Source: G020348385 sp964410125 (GTDB taxonomy: Bacteria; Acidobacteriota; Aminicenantia; Aminicenantales; Aminicenantaceae). From it: a stretch of 64,000 bases of DNA. The position numbers were made by a program, and so were the translations under genes. Location: assembly GCA_964410125.1 (NCBI GenBank), contig CAYPGQ010000003.1, positions 1-64,000 on the forward strand. Reading direction: 5' to 3'. A model generated the notes under the pieces. The model was given only the letters and a program-made list of their open reading frames with translations. It did not search any database and was not told where the DNA came from. Shown piece by piece: positions 46,240 to 54,718 of this stretch (positions are counted from its first letter, which is position 1; every line of letters begins with the position of its first letter).

Positions 46240-46729
46240 TCCAATTTCCTTATTTTATTAATGCGAAGTTCAAGATGTATTATGTTTTATTTGTAAATGG
46301 ATTCGGGGATTATAAAATAAAATTTACTCCGTTCAGGCTCAACTCTATCACAATTTTTCTTCAATTTATAGATGTATTTGGATATAACATCCAGCATATG
46401 ATAGCTTAATCTGAATGTTCGTTATCTTGATCTTGAGGATATTTTGTAATATGATTTTGCTGAATTTTAGCGCAAACTTTTCATCTAGAGGGGAAAATTT
46501 CACATCACTAAATTCAACAAAAATATTAGAACACTTTTGTGCAAAATATTTGAGAATTGTATTTTTTGGATCAATAGCACCTCCTAAGAATGAAAAATTA
46601 TGCGCGAAAGGAAAAAATTGTTTTTTTGTTTCCTAAGACATGTTTGTTGAATATTGATTAGAATTTCTATTAAAATCTTCAAAAGTACAACCTTGTTTTT
46701 AGAATTGATTGATTTATAATGGAGGAATA
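46240..46729. other. 490-nt intergenic region
   Basis: Between the divergent GNAT and carrier-protein genes. The part nearest 46240 resembles the DNA upstream of the relic at 44306-44430 (shared ATTCGGG and TACTCCG...CTATCAC blocks). An imperfect inverted repeat (about 46463-46490 against 46580-46605) encloses about 135 nt. A 73-codon frame at 46415-46636 has no ribosome site and is not called. A weak promoter (TTGTTG at 46644-46649, 18 nt, TATTAA at 46668-46673) could serve the carrier-protein operon. Confidence 0.4.
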
Positions 46730-46966
46730 ATGAAAGAAGCAATAAAACAGTACATCATCGAAAACATTATCAGAGAGAAGGTTGAAATTGATCTTAATAT
46801 ATCCCTTCTTGATGAAGGAATTATTGACTCTTTAGGATATCTTAAGCTGATTTCTTTTCTAGAAAAGCAATATGATATCTCTATTGATCTCGGAGAAATC
46901 GATATAGAAAATTTTGATACTATAATAAAGATAGCAAAATTTGTTGAGAACAAACTAGACAAATAG
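46730..46966 (+). CDS. acyl/peptidyl carrier protein, probably prolyl carrier
   Basis: A 78-residue stand-alone carrier protein. ATG 46730 follows a GGAGG ribosome site by 4 nt; the longer frame begins upstream of it and is not used. The phosphopantetheine Ser34 lies in EGIIDSLGYLKL, and the helical layout is that of a carrier domain. The next two genes encode an acyl-CoA-dehydrogenase-like flavoprotein and an amino-acid adenylation enzyme. That trio matches PltL/PltE/PltF, in which proline is loaded on the carrier and oxidised to pyrrole-2-carboxyl. A phosphopantetheinyl transferase is not in the window. Confidence 0.85.
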   Translation: MKEAIKQYIIENIIREKVEIDLNISLLDEGIIDSLGYLKLISFLEKQYDISIDLGEIDIENFDTIIKIAKFVENKLDK

Positions 46967-46993
46967 ACTTTATATGTAATAAAAAAAGGTCTA

Positions 46994-48136
46994 ATGGAAT
47001 TTAACTGGACAAAAAAACAGATAGAGCTAAAAAAGAAAGTAATTGAATTTGCTAGTAAGAAGCTTAATGAAAATATTATAGAACAGGATAACCTGGGTGA
47101 ATTTCCCCGACAAAAATGGCTGGATTGTGCATCCTTTGGAATTCAGGGCGCAATTATTCCTGAGGAATATAATGGCCTTGACCTCGACATCTCTTCAGCC
47201 GTATTATTGATGGAGGGTTTGGGATACGGCTGTAAAGACAATGGTCTCCTTTTTTCAATAAATGCCCATATTTGGGGATGTGAAATTCCAATTCTTCATT
47301 TTGGAACCGACGAACAAAAAAATAAATATCTTCCTGGATTAAGCAAGGGCAGCCTGATCGGTGCCCATGGAATGACAGAACCAGACTCTGGATCAGACGC
47401 ATTTAGTCTAAAAACGACTGCAGTCAAAAAGGGAAATTCTTATATTTTGAATGGAAGAAAAACATTTATAACAAACGCTCCTACTGCAGATCTTTTTATA
47501 TCTTATGCCAGAATTCCACAAAAAAATCATAGAAGCAAAATTTCCTGTTTTATTGTTGAAAGAGGAATGGGAGGTGTTTCAGTAAGTAAAAAAATTGATA
47601 AGATGGGCCTGAAAACATCACCTTATGGTGATATTATCTTTGAAGATTGCATCGTTCCTGAGGAAAATCTTCTCGGTAAAGAAGGCCTTGGACAGGCTGT
47701 ATTTAATAACTCGATGGCGGAAGAAAGGGCCTTTATATTGGCCACTCATGTAGGCTTAATGGAGAGACAACTAGAGGAATGTTTAAGTTATTCAAAAAAG
47801 CGAATCCAGTTCAATAAAAGAATCTTTAAATTTCAATCAATTTCAAATATGCTCGCTGACATGAAAGTTCGTCTGGAAGCATCGCGACTACTGGTGTACA
47901 AGGTAGCCTGGTTGAGAGACCAGAAAAAAAATGCCTTCCTTGATTCATCTATCACAAAACTTTTTGTCAGTGAGAGTTGTATCAAAAATTCTCTATCAGC
48001 AATAAGAATTTATGGCGGCTACGGGTATTCCACTGAATATGAAATTGAGCGTCAGTTGCGTGATTCCATTGGAAGTGTACTTTACTCGGGAACTTCCGAA
48101 ATCCAGCGAAATATCATTGCTGAACTTTTAGATTAA
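46994..48136 (+). CDS. acyl-CoA dehydrogenase family flavoprotein, probable prolyl-carrier-protein dehydrogenase
   Basis: A 380-residue FAD enzyme of standard family length. GYGCKDNGLLFSINAHIWGCEIPI, GAHGMTEPDSGSDAF, TFITNAPTADLFISYA and KFQSISNMLADMKVRLEASRLLVYKVAW resemble PigA/RedW/PltE. The candidate catalytic base is Glu244 in MAEERAF, the position used by prolyl-carrier and isovaleryl-CoA dehydrogenases. The C-terminal site of medium-chain enzymes (YEGT) reads YSGT here and lacks Glu. The expected reaction is four-electron oxidation of prolyl-S-carrier to pyrrolyl-2-carboxyl-S-carrier. It starts 27 nt after the carrier gene. A role on another aminoacyl group is possible. Confidence 0.85.
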   Translation: MEFNWTKKQIELKKKVIEFASKKLNENIIEQDNLGEFPRQKWLDCASFGIQGAIIPEEYNGLDLDISSAVLLMEGLGYGCKDNGLLFSINAHIWGCEIPILHFGTDEQKNKYLPGLSKGSLIGAHGMTEPDSGSDAFSLKTTAVKKGNSYILNGRKTFITNAPTADLFISYARIPQKNHRSKISCFIVERGMGGVSVSKKIDKMGLKTSPYGDIIFEDCIVPEENLLGKEGLGQAVFNNSMAEERAFILATHVGLMERQLEECLSYSKKRIQFNKRIFKFQSISNMLADMKVRLEASRLLVYKVAWLRDQKKNAFLDSSITKLFVSESCIKNSLSAIRIYGGYGYSTEYEIERQLRDSIGSVLYSGTSEIQRNIIAELLD

Positions 48137-48149
48137 TAAAAAGCCAACT

Positions 48150-49715
48150 ATGGAATTTTTTCTTTGTGATTGTGTATCTTACAACGCTCAGATTCATCCC
48201 AATAATGTAGCTGTAGTCTTTAAAGACAAAACAATTACCTATTCCAAACTTAATATTTCATCCAAAAAAATTGCCAATTGTTTAAATACTATTGGAATAA
48301 ATGAGTTCAGTCGAATTGCTATCTATATAGATAAATCAATCGAAGCGATTGAAGCAATATTTGGAATATTAATGGCAGGTTGTTCATATGTGCCTATCGA
48401 TCCAAAAACTCCTATCGACCGTGTCAGCTATATTTTAAATAATTGCCAAATTGAGGCAGTTTTAACTGAAAAAAACAAACTAAACAAAATCAGCCAAATT
48501 ACTAAAACCACCCCGAATCTTAATCATATTTTGAACTTATCAAATTCAAGTGGCAAGCCTAATTTCCCCCAGAACATCAACTATGTTTCACGCGAGGACA
48601 TTGAAACATCAACAGATGATGCATTACAAAACAATCTTAAAGAAGACGATCTTGCATATATTCTGTACACCTCTGGTTCAACTGGCAATCCAAAAGGAGT
48701 CATGCTGTCACATAAAAATGCTCTTACATTCATCGATTGGGCAATCGATTACTTCGAGATAAGCAATAATGATATTTTATCTAGCCATGCCCCTTATCAT
48801 TTTGATTTATCAATATTTGATATTTATGTCGCTCTAAAAACAGGAGCCCAGCTGTGCATTGTTCCTCCTGGTATTTCAAGTTTCCCGGTTTCGTTAGCGA
48901 AGTTTATCGAGAAATACAAAATAACTGTTTGGTATTCAGTCCCTTCCGTTTTAGTACAAATGATCCTTCACGGGAATCTTGAAGAAAGAAATTTTTCGAA
49001 TTTAAAAACAATAATCTATGCGGGAGAAGTATTCCAATTTCCTTTTTTAAATCAATTGAGGAAAATTTTGCCCGACAAGGAAATTGTTAATCTTTACGGA
49101 CCAACAGAAACAAATGTCATTACTTATTACAATTTAAAGAATTCTCCACTTGAATTGAACGAAAATGTTCCAATCGGCTTACCATGCCCATATGCTGAGA
49201 TTCACATCGTGGATCATAAGGGAAACCCGGTAGATTATGGCGTTGAAGGTGAACTCATCGTATGCAGCGACAGTACGATGAAAGGCTACTGGGAAGATAC
49301 TGAAAAAACAAAAAAGGACATCAGACAGGTTACCATAAACAAAAAATCTAAGTATTTTTATTTTACCGGAGATATTGTTGTATGCAGGGACGATGGGAAT
49401 ATTCTTTTCAAGAATCGCAGGGATAATATGATTAAGACACGAGGATTCAGAGTGGAGCTTGGAGAAATTGAAACGGCTTTGTACAAGAATGACAAAATCC
49501 AAGAAGCAGCTGTAGTCGCAATTCCCGACGATAAATCAGGGAACATTATTAAAGCTGCTATTGTGTTGAAGGAAAATTCCCAAATGACCACGCAGGAAGT
49601 AGAACGTTTTTGCGCCCAGTTAATCCCGAATTACATGATACCAACGGTTATAGAATTTCGGGATTATTTGCCAAAAACTCCGACTGGCAAAATAGATCGA
49701 AAACTTCTTAAATAA
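48150..49715 (+). CDS. amino-acid adenylation enzyme, probable L-prolyl-AMP ligase
   Basis: A 521-residue stand-alone A domain. Core A3 is ILYTSGSTGNPKG (about 171-183), A5 is NLYGPTET, A7 has YFTGD, A8 is RDNMIKTRGFRVELGEIE and A10 is TPTGKIDRK (Lys514). Asp219 in HFDLSIF corresponds to GrsA Asp235, so an amino acid, not a fatty acid, is expected. The ten specificity residues read by eye are D219, L220, F223, Y262, I289, A291, L315, V323, I324, K514: DLFYIALVIK. From memory this is close to the proline code of PltF/RedM/CloN4 enzymes. It would load the carrier at 46730. Confidence 0.85.
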   Translation: MEFFLCDCVSYNAQIHPNNVAVVFKDKTITYSKLNISSKKIANCLNTIGINEFSRIAIYIDKSIEAIEAIFGILMAGCSYVPIDPKTPIDRVSYILNNCQIEAVLTEKNKLNKISQITKTTPNLNHILNLSNSSGKPNFPQNINYVSREDIETSTDDALQNNLKEDDLAYILYTSGSTGNPKGVMLSHKNALTFIDWAIDYFEISNNDILSSHAPYHFDLSIFDIYVALKTGAQLCIVPPGISSFPVSLAKFIEKYKITVWYSVPSVLVQMILHGNLEERNFSNLKTIIYAGEVFQFPFLNQLRKILPDKEIVNLYGPTETNVITYYNLKNSPLELNENVPIGLPCPYAEIHIVDHKGNPVDYGVEGELIVCSDSTMKGYWEDTEKTKKDIRQVTINKKSKYFYFTGDIVVCRDDGNILFKNRRDNMIKTRGFRVELGEIETALYKNDKIQEAAVVAIPDDKSGNIIKAAIVLKENSQMTTQEVERFCAQLIPNYMIPTVIEFRDYLPKTPTGKIDRKLLK

Positions 49716-49776
49716 TGTTGGGGAGCATTAGCTTCTATTTGTTCGATCTCTGAAAAATGTGATTCAATTCGATTAC

Positions 49777-49805
49777 TTGACACAGATATTCCTTTTTCGG
49801 ATAAT
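49777..49805 (+). promoter_or_regulatory. sigma70 promoter for the esterase lipoprotein
   Basis: TTGACA at 49777-49782, a 17-nt spacer and GATAAT at 49800-49805, 72 nt ahead of ATG 49878. It makes the esterase an independent unit from the adenylation cassette. Confidence 0.65.
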
Positions 49806-49877
49806 AAATAGAACAATAAAATATTTTTTAGAAAAGGAAACGTCTATTTTTTTATTAATTAATAAAGGAGATATTTT

Positions 49878-50885
49878 ATGAAATACAGATTTAATAGTAT
49901 TGTTGCAACATTGTTTTTTATCCCACTATTTTTATTAATCCATTGTAGTTTCGGCGAGAAAAATAAAGATCCGGAGTGGCCCGATGAAGCGAAGAGGATA
50001 ACAATTAAGAGTACGTTGGACGGTAATCTTCAAAATGCTTTATTCTATGTTCCACCCGAAGAAAAGGAACGGGCAGTACCCCTTCTTGTTGCTCTTCATA
50101 CATGGAGCAATGACTGGCTTCAGCCGAATATCGAGTTTTATGATTTATGCAAAGAACGGGGATGGATTATGATACATCCTAATTTCCGGGGACCCAATAA
50201 TACTCCTGATGGGTGCGGTTCTCCTAAGGCAGTTCAGGATATTGTTGATGCTGTTTCTTTTGTTGTCCGAGAGTACAATGTTGATGAAAGCCGTATTTAC
50301 CTTTCAGGACAATCAGGCGGAGGACATATGTCTCTTTTAATGGCAGGTAAACATCCTGAAATATGGGCTGGTGTTTCTTCTTGGGTTCCGATAACCGACC
50401 TTACTGCCTGGTATCATGAGAGTTTAGAACGAGCAAACCGTTATGCTCCTTATATAGAAGCGTCATGCGGAGGAGTCCCAGGAAGTTCAGATCTTGTTGA
50501 CGAGCAGTATCGAAGCAGGTCACCTATTAATTTTCTACACAAAGCGGAAGCTGTTCCTATTGATATAAACGCGGGGATACATGACGGCCATACTGGATCT
50601 GTTCCGATAAGTCATTCTTTACATGCGTTCAATGTTCTAGCAAAGATAAACGGGCATAAGGAAAAATATCTCGACAAAAAACTGATCGAATCTTTTGTAA
50701 ATGATGAGGCGGTTCCTGAAGAATTACGCGGGGAGCGTATCGATGATGCTACGTATGACAAAAAGGTACTTTTCCGCCGGGAAGCTGGACCCGTAAGGGT
50801 TACGATATTTGAGGGTGGACATGAAATTATATACCGGGCAGCATTTGATTGGCTAAGCAGACAAAGAAAATCTGACAAAACGTAA
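49878..50885 (+). CDS. alpha/beta-hydrolase esterase lipoprotein
   Basis: A 335-residue protein with AAGGAGAT ahead of ATG 49878. The signal peptide ends in the lipobox LLIHC with Cys23 as lipidation site, so it is anchored in a membrane facing the periplasm or outside. The hydrolase core shows ALHTWSNDW (oxyanion region), GQSGGGHM with nucleophile Ser146, and a late His in GGHEIIYRAAFDWL. This is the prolyl-oligopeptidase/PHB-depolymerase-like esterase layout. It may remove ester groups from a glycan, but the substrate is unknown. Confidence 0.8.
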   Translation: MKYRFNSIVATLFFIPLFLLIHCSFGEKNKDPEWPDEAKRITIKSTLDGNLQNALFYVPPEEKERAVPLLVALHTWSNDWLQPNIEFYDLCKERGWIMIHPNFRGPNNTPDGCGSPKAVQDIVDAVSFVVREYNVDESRIYLSGQSGGGHMSLLMAGKHPEIWAGVSSWVPITDLTAWYHESLERANRYAPYIEASCGGVPGSSDLVDEQYRSRSPINFLHKAEAVPIDINAGIHDGHTGSVPISHSLHAFNVLAKINGHKEKYLDKKLIESFVNDEAVPEELRGERIDDATYDKKVLFRREAGPVRVTIFEGGHEIIYRAAFDWLSRQRKSDKT

Positions 50886-50907
50886 ACCTACACCCGCCTG
50901 ACAGATG

Positions 50908-50935
50908 TTGACATATTATTAGTAGTTTGTATATT
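50908..50935 (+). promoter_or_regulatory. sigma70 promoter for the hexapeptide acyltransferase
   Basis: TTGACA at 50908-50913, a 16-nt spacer and TATATT at 50930-50935, about 67 nt ahead of ATG 51002. Confidence 0.55.
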
Positions 50936-51001
50936 CTTTTTAAGCAATAAAACAGAAAAATTAAACCAAGTATCTATCGAAAATCGAAAACTGAGAATAT
51001 A

Positions 51002-51559
51002 ATGAAATCTCCATTATCCTATATAAAAAGAGGATTCATGTCTTCTTGCCAGAGACTCATGGGTACGGCGAAACTCCAACACAGGACAACTTCTGCTGTT
51101 CTAAAAGGAATTTTTGGAAGGATTCTTCAATCGATCGCCAGAAGCTATTTGCCTCTTCCCGCCAGTTTTAGAGTTTTACTCCAAAGAATGAGAGGAGTGA
51201 AAATTGGCAAGAAGGTTTTTATCGGACCTGGTTGCCTTTTAGACCCGTCACGTCCAAACTTGATAGAAATTGGTGATCATGTATCTTTAGCGGGCATGGT
51301 TGTTATATTAGCTCATTCATCTCCCACTGAACCGCTTAGAAAAATTCTTGGGTCCTCGGCAATAGCTTTTAAAAAAGTGACAATCAAAAGTGGGGCTTTA
51401 GTTGGAGACTGCAGTATTATCTTCCCTGGAGTAACCATAGGTGAAAACTCCATGATATCTGCTGGATCCGTTGTATCAAAGGATGTCCCTCCCTATACGA
51501 TTGTGGCAGGAAATCCTGCAAGAGTGATCGGAAAAATCGAAAAAAATGGGAATGGATAG
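51002..51559 (+). CDS. hexapeptide-repeat O-acyltransferase (LbH)
   Basis: A 185-residue protein. An amphipathic N-terminal region of about 60 residues is followed by VKIGKKVFIGPGCLLDP, IEIGDHVSLAGMVVILAHSS (candidate catalytic His), VTIKSGALVGDCSIIFPGVTIGENSMISAGSVVSKDV and AGNPARVIGKI. These are the marks of xenobiotic/maltose-type O-acetyltransferases such as WbbJ. It uses an acyl-CoA or, possibly here, an acyl carrier thioester to modify a sugar hydroxyl. It is a candidate for transfer of the pyrrole-carboxyl group, by proximity only. Confidence 0.85.
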   Translation: MKSPLSYIKRGFMSSCQRLMGTAKLQHRTTSAVLKGIFGRILQSIARSYLPLPASFRVLLQRMRGVKIGKKVFIGPGCLLDPSRPNLIEIGDHVSLAGMVVILAHSSPTEPLRKILGSSAIAFKKVTIKSGALVGDCSIIFPGVTIGENSMISAGSVVSKDVPPYTIVAGNPARVIGKIEKNGNG

Positions 51560-51565
51560 TTCAGT

Positions 51566-52525
51566 TCACTTGGATTTATCTTTGAAAAAAATTTTCCTCA
51601 TATAGTAAAGCATTTCTTCTTGATTGAGTCTCATCCTGGAAAACATCTCAAGGATAAAACCTATTGTTATTGTCATCACTGATAATACAAAAAAGAAGCC
51701 TCCGGTAAAACCAACCCATTTGTATGGGGAAAATGAACCGGTTTTTATATAATGGATAAGGAAATATATGCCTAATCCAAACGCAATCAAGAAGGTGAGG
51801 AATGAAATGGCCGCAAATAGCTTTAACGGCCAATAGTCTCTTAAAGTCTTCACAATAACCTTAAGCGTCTGGTATCCATATTTGAAAAGATTTGATGCGA
51901 CTTTTGATTTCCCATGCTCTCGAATTCCTCGTACTTTCACAGGAATCTCCATTATTGACACATTTTTTAACGCCAAATTTAAAAACGTCTCCTGAGTGTA
52001 GGTAAATTCACCAAATAAATTAAGCATGAGCAAAGCATCTTTCGAATAAGCCCTAAATCCGCAAGAAACATCATGGAATTTCTGGCCGCTGATTTTGCTA
52101 ATAATGAATGACATCACTTTGTTTCCGAGAGATTTGATTCTGCTCATATCCGGATAATGATTAGAATCTATGAACCGGGACGCCGTGACGAAATCTGCCT
52201 TTTTTGAAATAATAGGGTCAATAAGCTTCCCAATATCCTCAGGGTTAAATTGGCCATCTGCATCAATATTTACCATGACATCAGGATTCAAATCCAAGGC
52301 CTTTCTCATCCCACTGTGAAATGAGGCTCCTACACCGATATTTCTTTTATGATTAATTACAATTGAACCTTTTTCTATCGCCACCTCTGCAGTCTTATCA
52401 GTTGAACCATCATTTACGACTACAATTTCATCAACAAATCCAGGCATAGAATTTATTACTTTTCCGATGGATTTTTCCTCGTTGAAGGCAGGTATAATAA
52501 CGACAACTTTATTGTTCTTATGCAT
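51566..52525 (-). CDS. GT2 polyprenyl-phosphate glycosyltransferase (DPM1/GtrB-like)
   Basis: A 319-residue GT-A enzyme: VVVIIPAFNEEKSIGKVI, VVVNDGSTDKTAEVA, VNIDADGQFNPED (DXD) and a C-terminal pair of membrane helices at about 235-260 and 275-300. That layout fits enzymes that load a sugar on polyprenyl phosphate for GT-C transferases. It is convergent with the acyltransferase gene, 6 nt apart. A GT-C user could be the polytopic protein at 33721-35643, but this is speculative. Confidence 0.85.
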   Translation of the reverse strand: MHKNNKVVVIIPAFNEEKSIGKVINSMPGFVDEIVVVNDGSTDKTAEVAIEKGSIVINHKRNIGVGASFHSGMRKALDLNPDVMVNIDADGQFNPEDIGKLIDPIISKKADFVTASRFIDSNHYPDMSRIKSLGNKVMSFIISKISGQKFHDVSCGFRAYSKDALLMLNLFGEFTYTQETFLNLALKNVSIMEIPVKVRGIREHGKSKVASNLFKYGYQTLKVIVKTLRDYWPLKLFAAISFLTFLIAFGLGIYFLIHYIKTGSFSPYKWVGFTGGFFFVLSVMTITIGFILEMFSRMRLNQEEMLYYMRKIFFKDKSK

Positions 52526-52650
52526 TTTTTTCTTTAGATTTAAATCATGAAAATATTATATATCAAATTCGCTTATAGTACTATTCTGATAATAACCTAT
52601 TGGATCAGAATTTTATCTTGACAAAATAATGATCAGATCTCAATCGCCTT

Positions 52651-52680
52651 TTAAGACGATTTAGGGGGTGATTTTATAAT
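52651..52680 (+). promoter_or_regulatory. possible promoter upstream of the 52880 gene
   Basis: TTAAGA at 52651-52656 (4 of 6 to consensus), an 18-nt spacer and a perfect TATAAT at 52675-52680. It lies in the 354-nt divergent gap between 52525 and 52880, which otherwise holds the sulfatase-like relic at 52760-52870 and nothing else I can see. Confidence 0.4.
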
Positions 52681-52759
52681 AACAAAAATAACATGTAACT
52701 CTCAATCCTTTAATAAATTTATCGAGGAGATAAAATGCACTTCCAAGATAATATCATAG

Positions 52760-52870
52760 ACATATGCTGATTTGGAGAGAAAAGGATTGCATAGTACAAC
52801 ATTACTTGTTTATACTACTGAGCACTCTGGAAATTGGAGTTACAACAAACCCGATGAATACATAAGGTGA
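52760..52870 (+). pseudogene. sulfatase-like C-terminal fragment
   Basis: A 36-codon frame ending TGA 52870 reads DLERKGLHSTTLLVYTTEHS followed by GNWSYNKPDEYIR. This matches the sulfatase/alkaline-phosphatase pattern in which G-L-x-x-(N/T)-T-L-V-x-Y-T-S-D-H-G carries metal ligands; here Asp is Glu and Gly is Ser. A stop lies just upstream in the same frame and the rest of a sulfatase is absent, so this looks like a remnant. Confidence 0.35.
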
Positions 52871-52879
52871 TTAAAGCCT

Positions 52880-53758
52880 ATGGGTAAACCAAACCAGGTT
52901 TTTTTGTTCATGTGTCACTATATATCAAAAGGGATAGCTAAAGAGTATGAAAAGCTTCTTAGAACTACTAAAGACATCGGTGAGGCTTATTATCTTTATC
53001 ATAGCAACTCAGAGGAGATTCCAGCGGCAGTAAAAGAACACAACTATTATCTATACACTTATAAGAGCTTAGCTTCCCTGAATTACCCTATGCTCGGACC
53101 TTCATTGATTCCTGGACATTGCCACTTTCCAGTACTAAAATTCTTCCAAGACAACCCCAGATTTGATCACTACTGGCTGATTGAATATGATGTCAGGTTC
53201 TCTGGCAATTGGCATGTCTTTTTCGATTACTTCAATACTGTAAAAGAGGGCTTCCTTACTAGTCATATACGTAGTCATGCTGATGAGCCAAAATGGACTT
53301 GGTGGTCACTTCGTCATCCACAGAAGTCGATTCCTATCTCTGAACGTCTGCGCTCTTTCAATCCTATTTATCGCATCTCAAATCCGGCATTAGTTTCACT
53401 ACATCAGTCTCTTCAAGACGGATGGTGTGGACACCAAGAAGTTGTGATGCCGACGTTGCTATCTTATAATGGATTTCATTTAAGGGACTTTGGAGGTAGA
53501 GGAAGATTCACTTCCCCGGATACTGTGAATAAATTTTACTTTAGTGCTAATGACCAATTCGGCAATTTAGATCGTGGTACTATGAGGTATCGCCCCCTTT
53601 TCTTGAGGGTTGGATGGCGGAAAAACAAACTTTACCATCCTGTTAAACATCTTTCCTGGAAACAGCGGATTCCTATTTATTTTCGAAGGTGTTGGCGTTT
53701 TCCGTTAATATTCAAAAGCTTTGTTCAAAAGACAAGGCATCATACATCAAAGATCTAG
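52880..53758 (+). CDS. protein of unknown function, possible glycan-processing enzyme
   Basis: A 292-residue soluble protein with no signal peptide. AAGGTGA precedes ATG 52880. It is rich in Trp, Tyr and His, with YYLYHSNSEEIPAAV, IPGHCHFPVLKFF, HYWLIEYDVRFSGNWHVFFDYF and GWCGHQEVVMPTLL. The EYDVRFSGNW segment could serve as the DXD-like metal site of a GT-A transferase, and the overall pattern resembles uncharacterised glycosyltransferase-like families. I do not recognise it with confidence. It stands alone and converges with the methyltransferase at 53766. Confidence 0.6.
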   Translation: MGKPNQVFLFMCHYISKGIAKEYEKLLRTTKDIGEAYYLYHSNSEEIPAAVKEHNYYLYTYKSLASLNYPMLGPSLIPGHCHFPVLKFFQDNPRFDHYWLIEYDVRFSGNWHVFFDYFNTVKEGFLTSHIRSHADEPKWTWWSLRHPQKSIPISERLRSFNPIYRISNPALVSLHQSLQDGWCGHQEVVMPTLLSYNGFHLRDFGGRGRFTSPDTVNKFYFSANDQFGNLDRGTMRYRPLFLRVGWRKNKLYHPVKHLSWKQRIPIYFRRCWRFPLIFKSFVQKTRHHTSKI

Positions 53759-53765
53759 ATATCAA

Positions 53766-54440
53766 TTAAGAAAAAATCTCATATATGATACAGCGGGATT
53801 TTATCGAAGGCATAACATCTGTTATTTTGACTATTCTCGAATTATAGCCAATAAAAGTTTTTTCATTAAAGATATATCTATGCAGACTGATATGAACAGT
53901 TTTTCCTGTATAATCTGCATCATAGGGCACACAGATTATGATTCCTTTTTTGACATGCCCTAAGCATTTTTCAATTATTTCAAATGGATTCTCAAAATGT
54001 TCAAGGGTTTCGACAAGGCTGATATAGTCATAGGTTCCAGGGATGAGATCTTTCTTGATATCAAGGATATAATACTCGATATTGTTAGTGTTCATTCTGG
54101 CTTTTTCTATAGCTACATTACTTATATCGGCACCGGAGACGACAGCATTGGGAAATTTTCTCTGGATAAGCTCGCATCCATTTCCTATCGCACATCCAAT
54201 ATCAAGAAGCGAAAAAGGTGCATCTTTGGGGAAAATATCTAAGATTTGTTGATAGTGTTCATCTCTCCAGAAGATTTTGAATTTTGAAAATTTCTTATTC
54301 CAATATTTTTTTGAATTCATATCAAATGATAATGTTTGATATTTAATGAAGTTTACGCAAAGCAATCTTAGCTGAAGAAAAATTCTTTTTAAGCCTGAAA
54401 GGCTCATCATCGCCTTTAGTATTTTTTTTGTTCTATTCAT
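53766..54440 (-). CDS. SAM-dependent methyltransferase
   Basis: A 224-residue class I methyltransferase. Motif I is FSLLDIGCAIGNGCELI, post-I is VVSGADIS, and TYDYISLVETLEHFENPFEIIEKCLGHVKKGIIICVPYD covers motifs II and III. A GGAGG lies about 13 nt ahead of ATG 54440. It follows the pattern of glycan-locus methyltransferases. It is monocistronic and its target is unknown. Confidence 0.8.
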   Translation of the reverse strand: MNRTKKILKAMMSLSGLKRIFLQLRLLCVNFIKYQTLSFDMNSKKYWNKKFSKFKIFWRDEHYQQILDIFPKDAPFSLLDIGCAIGNGCELIQRKFPNAVVSGADISNVAIEKARMNTNNIEYYILDIKKDLIPGTYDYISLVETLEHFENPFEIIEKCLGHVKKGIIICVPYDADYTGKTVHISLHRYIFNEKTFIGYNSRIVKITDVMPSIKSRCIIYEIFS

Positions 54441-54718
54441 ATATAAATTGAAACCTCCAATATCTAGTATCTAGTGCAGAAAAGCGATCTCCTGCTTCCT
54501 TTTTCCAAATTCTTGCTTATTTTGGCAGGTATTCCATCGAGATTATTTTGATTTAAAGTAAATTACTTTGTCAAGAGAAAAGCAGGTCGTTCCCAATTAA
54601 AATCAACCCACATATGATTTAAGCTTCGCTTTAATATTTTAAAATCATATAGAAAAATTTTTTTTCTTCTGATATAAAAGTGAATGTAATTATAATTTTT
54701 TGGGACTGTAGAGAAAAA

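Noticed and set aside
46415..46636. 73-codon plus-strand frame before the carrier-protein gene
   Set aside because: No ribosome site, no recognisable domain, and unusual composition; it overlaps the imperfect inverted repeat.
52618..52623. TTGACA upstream of 52880
   Set aside because: No -10 hexamer lies 16-18 nt downstream; the TATAAT at 52675 fits better with TTAAGA at 52651.
4920..52676. A 16-nt word (TTAGGGGGTGATTTTA) shared by 4920-4935 and 52661-52676
   Set aside because: One 16-mer shared in 64 kb of AT-rich DNA is expected by chance, and one copy is coding.
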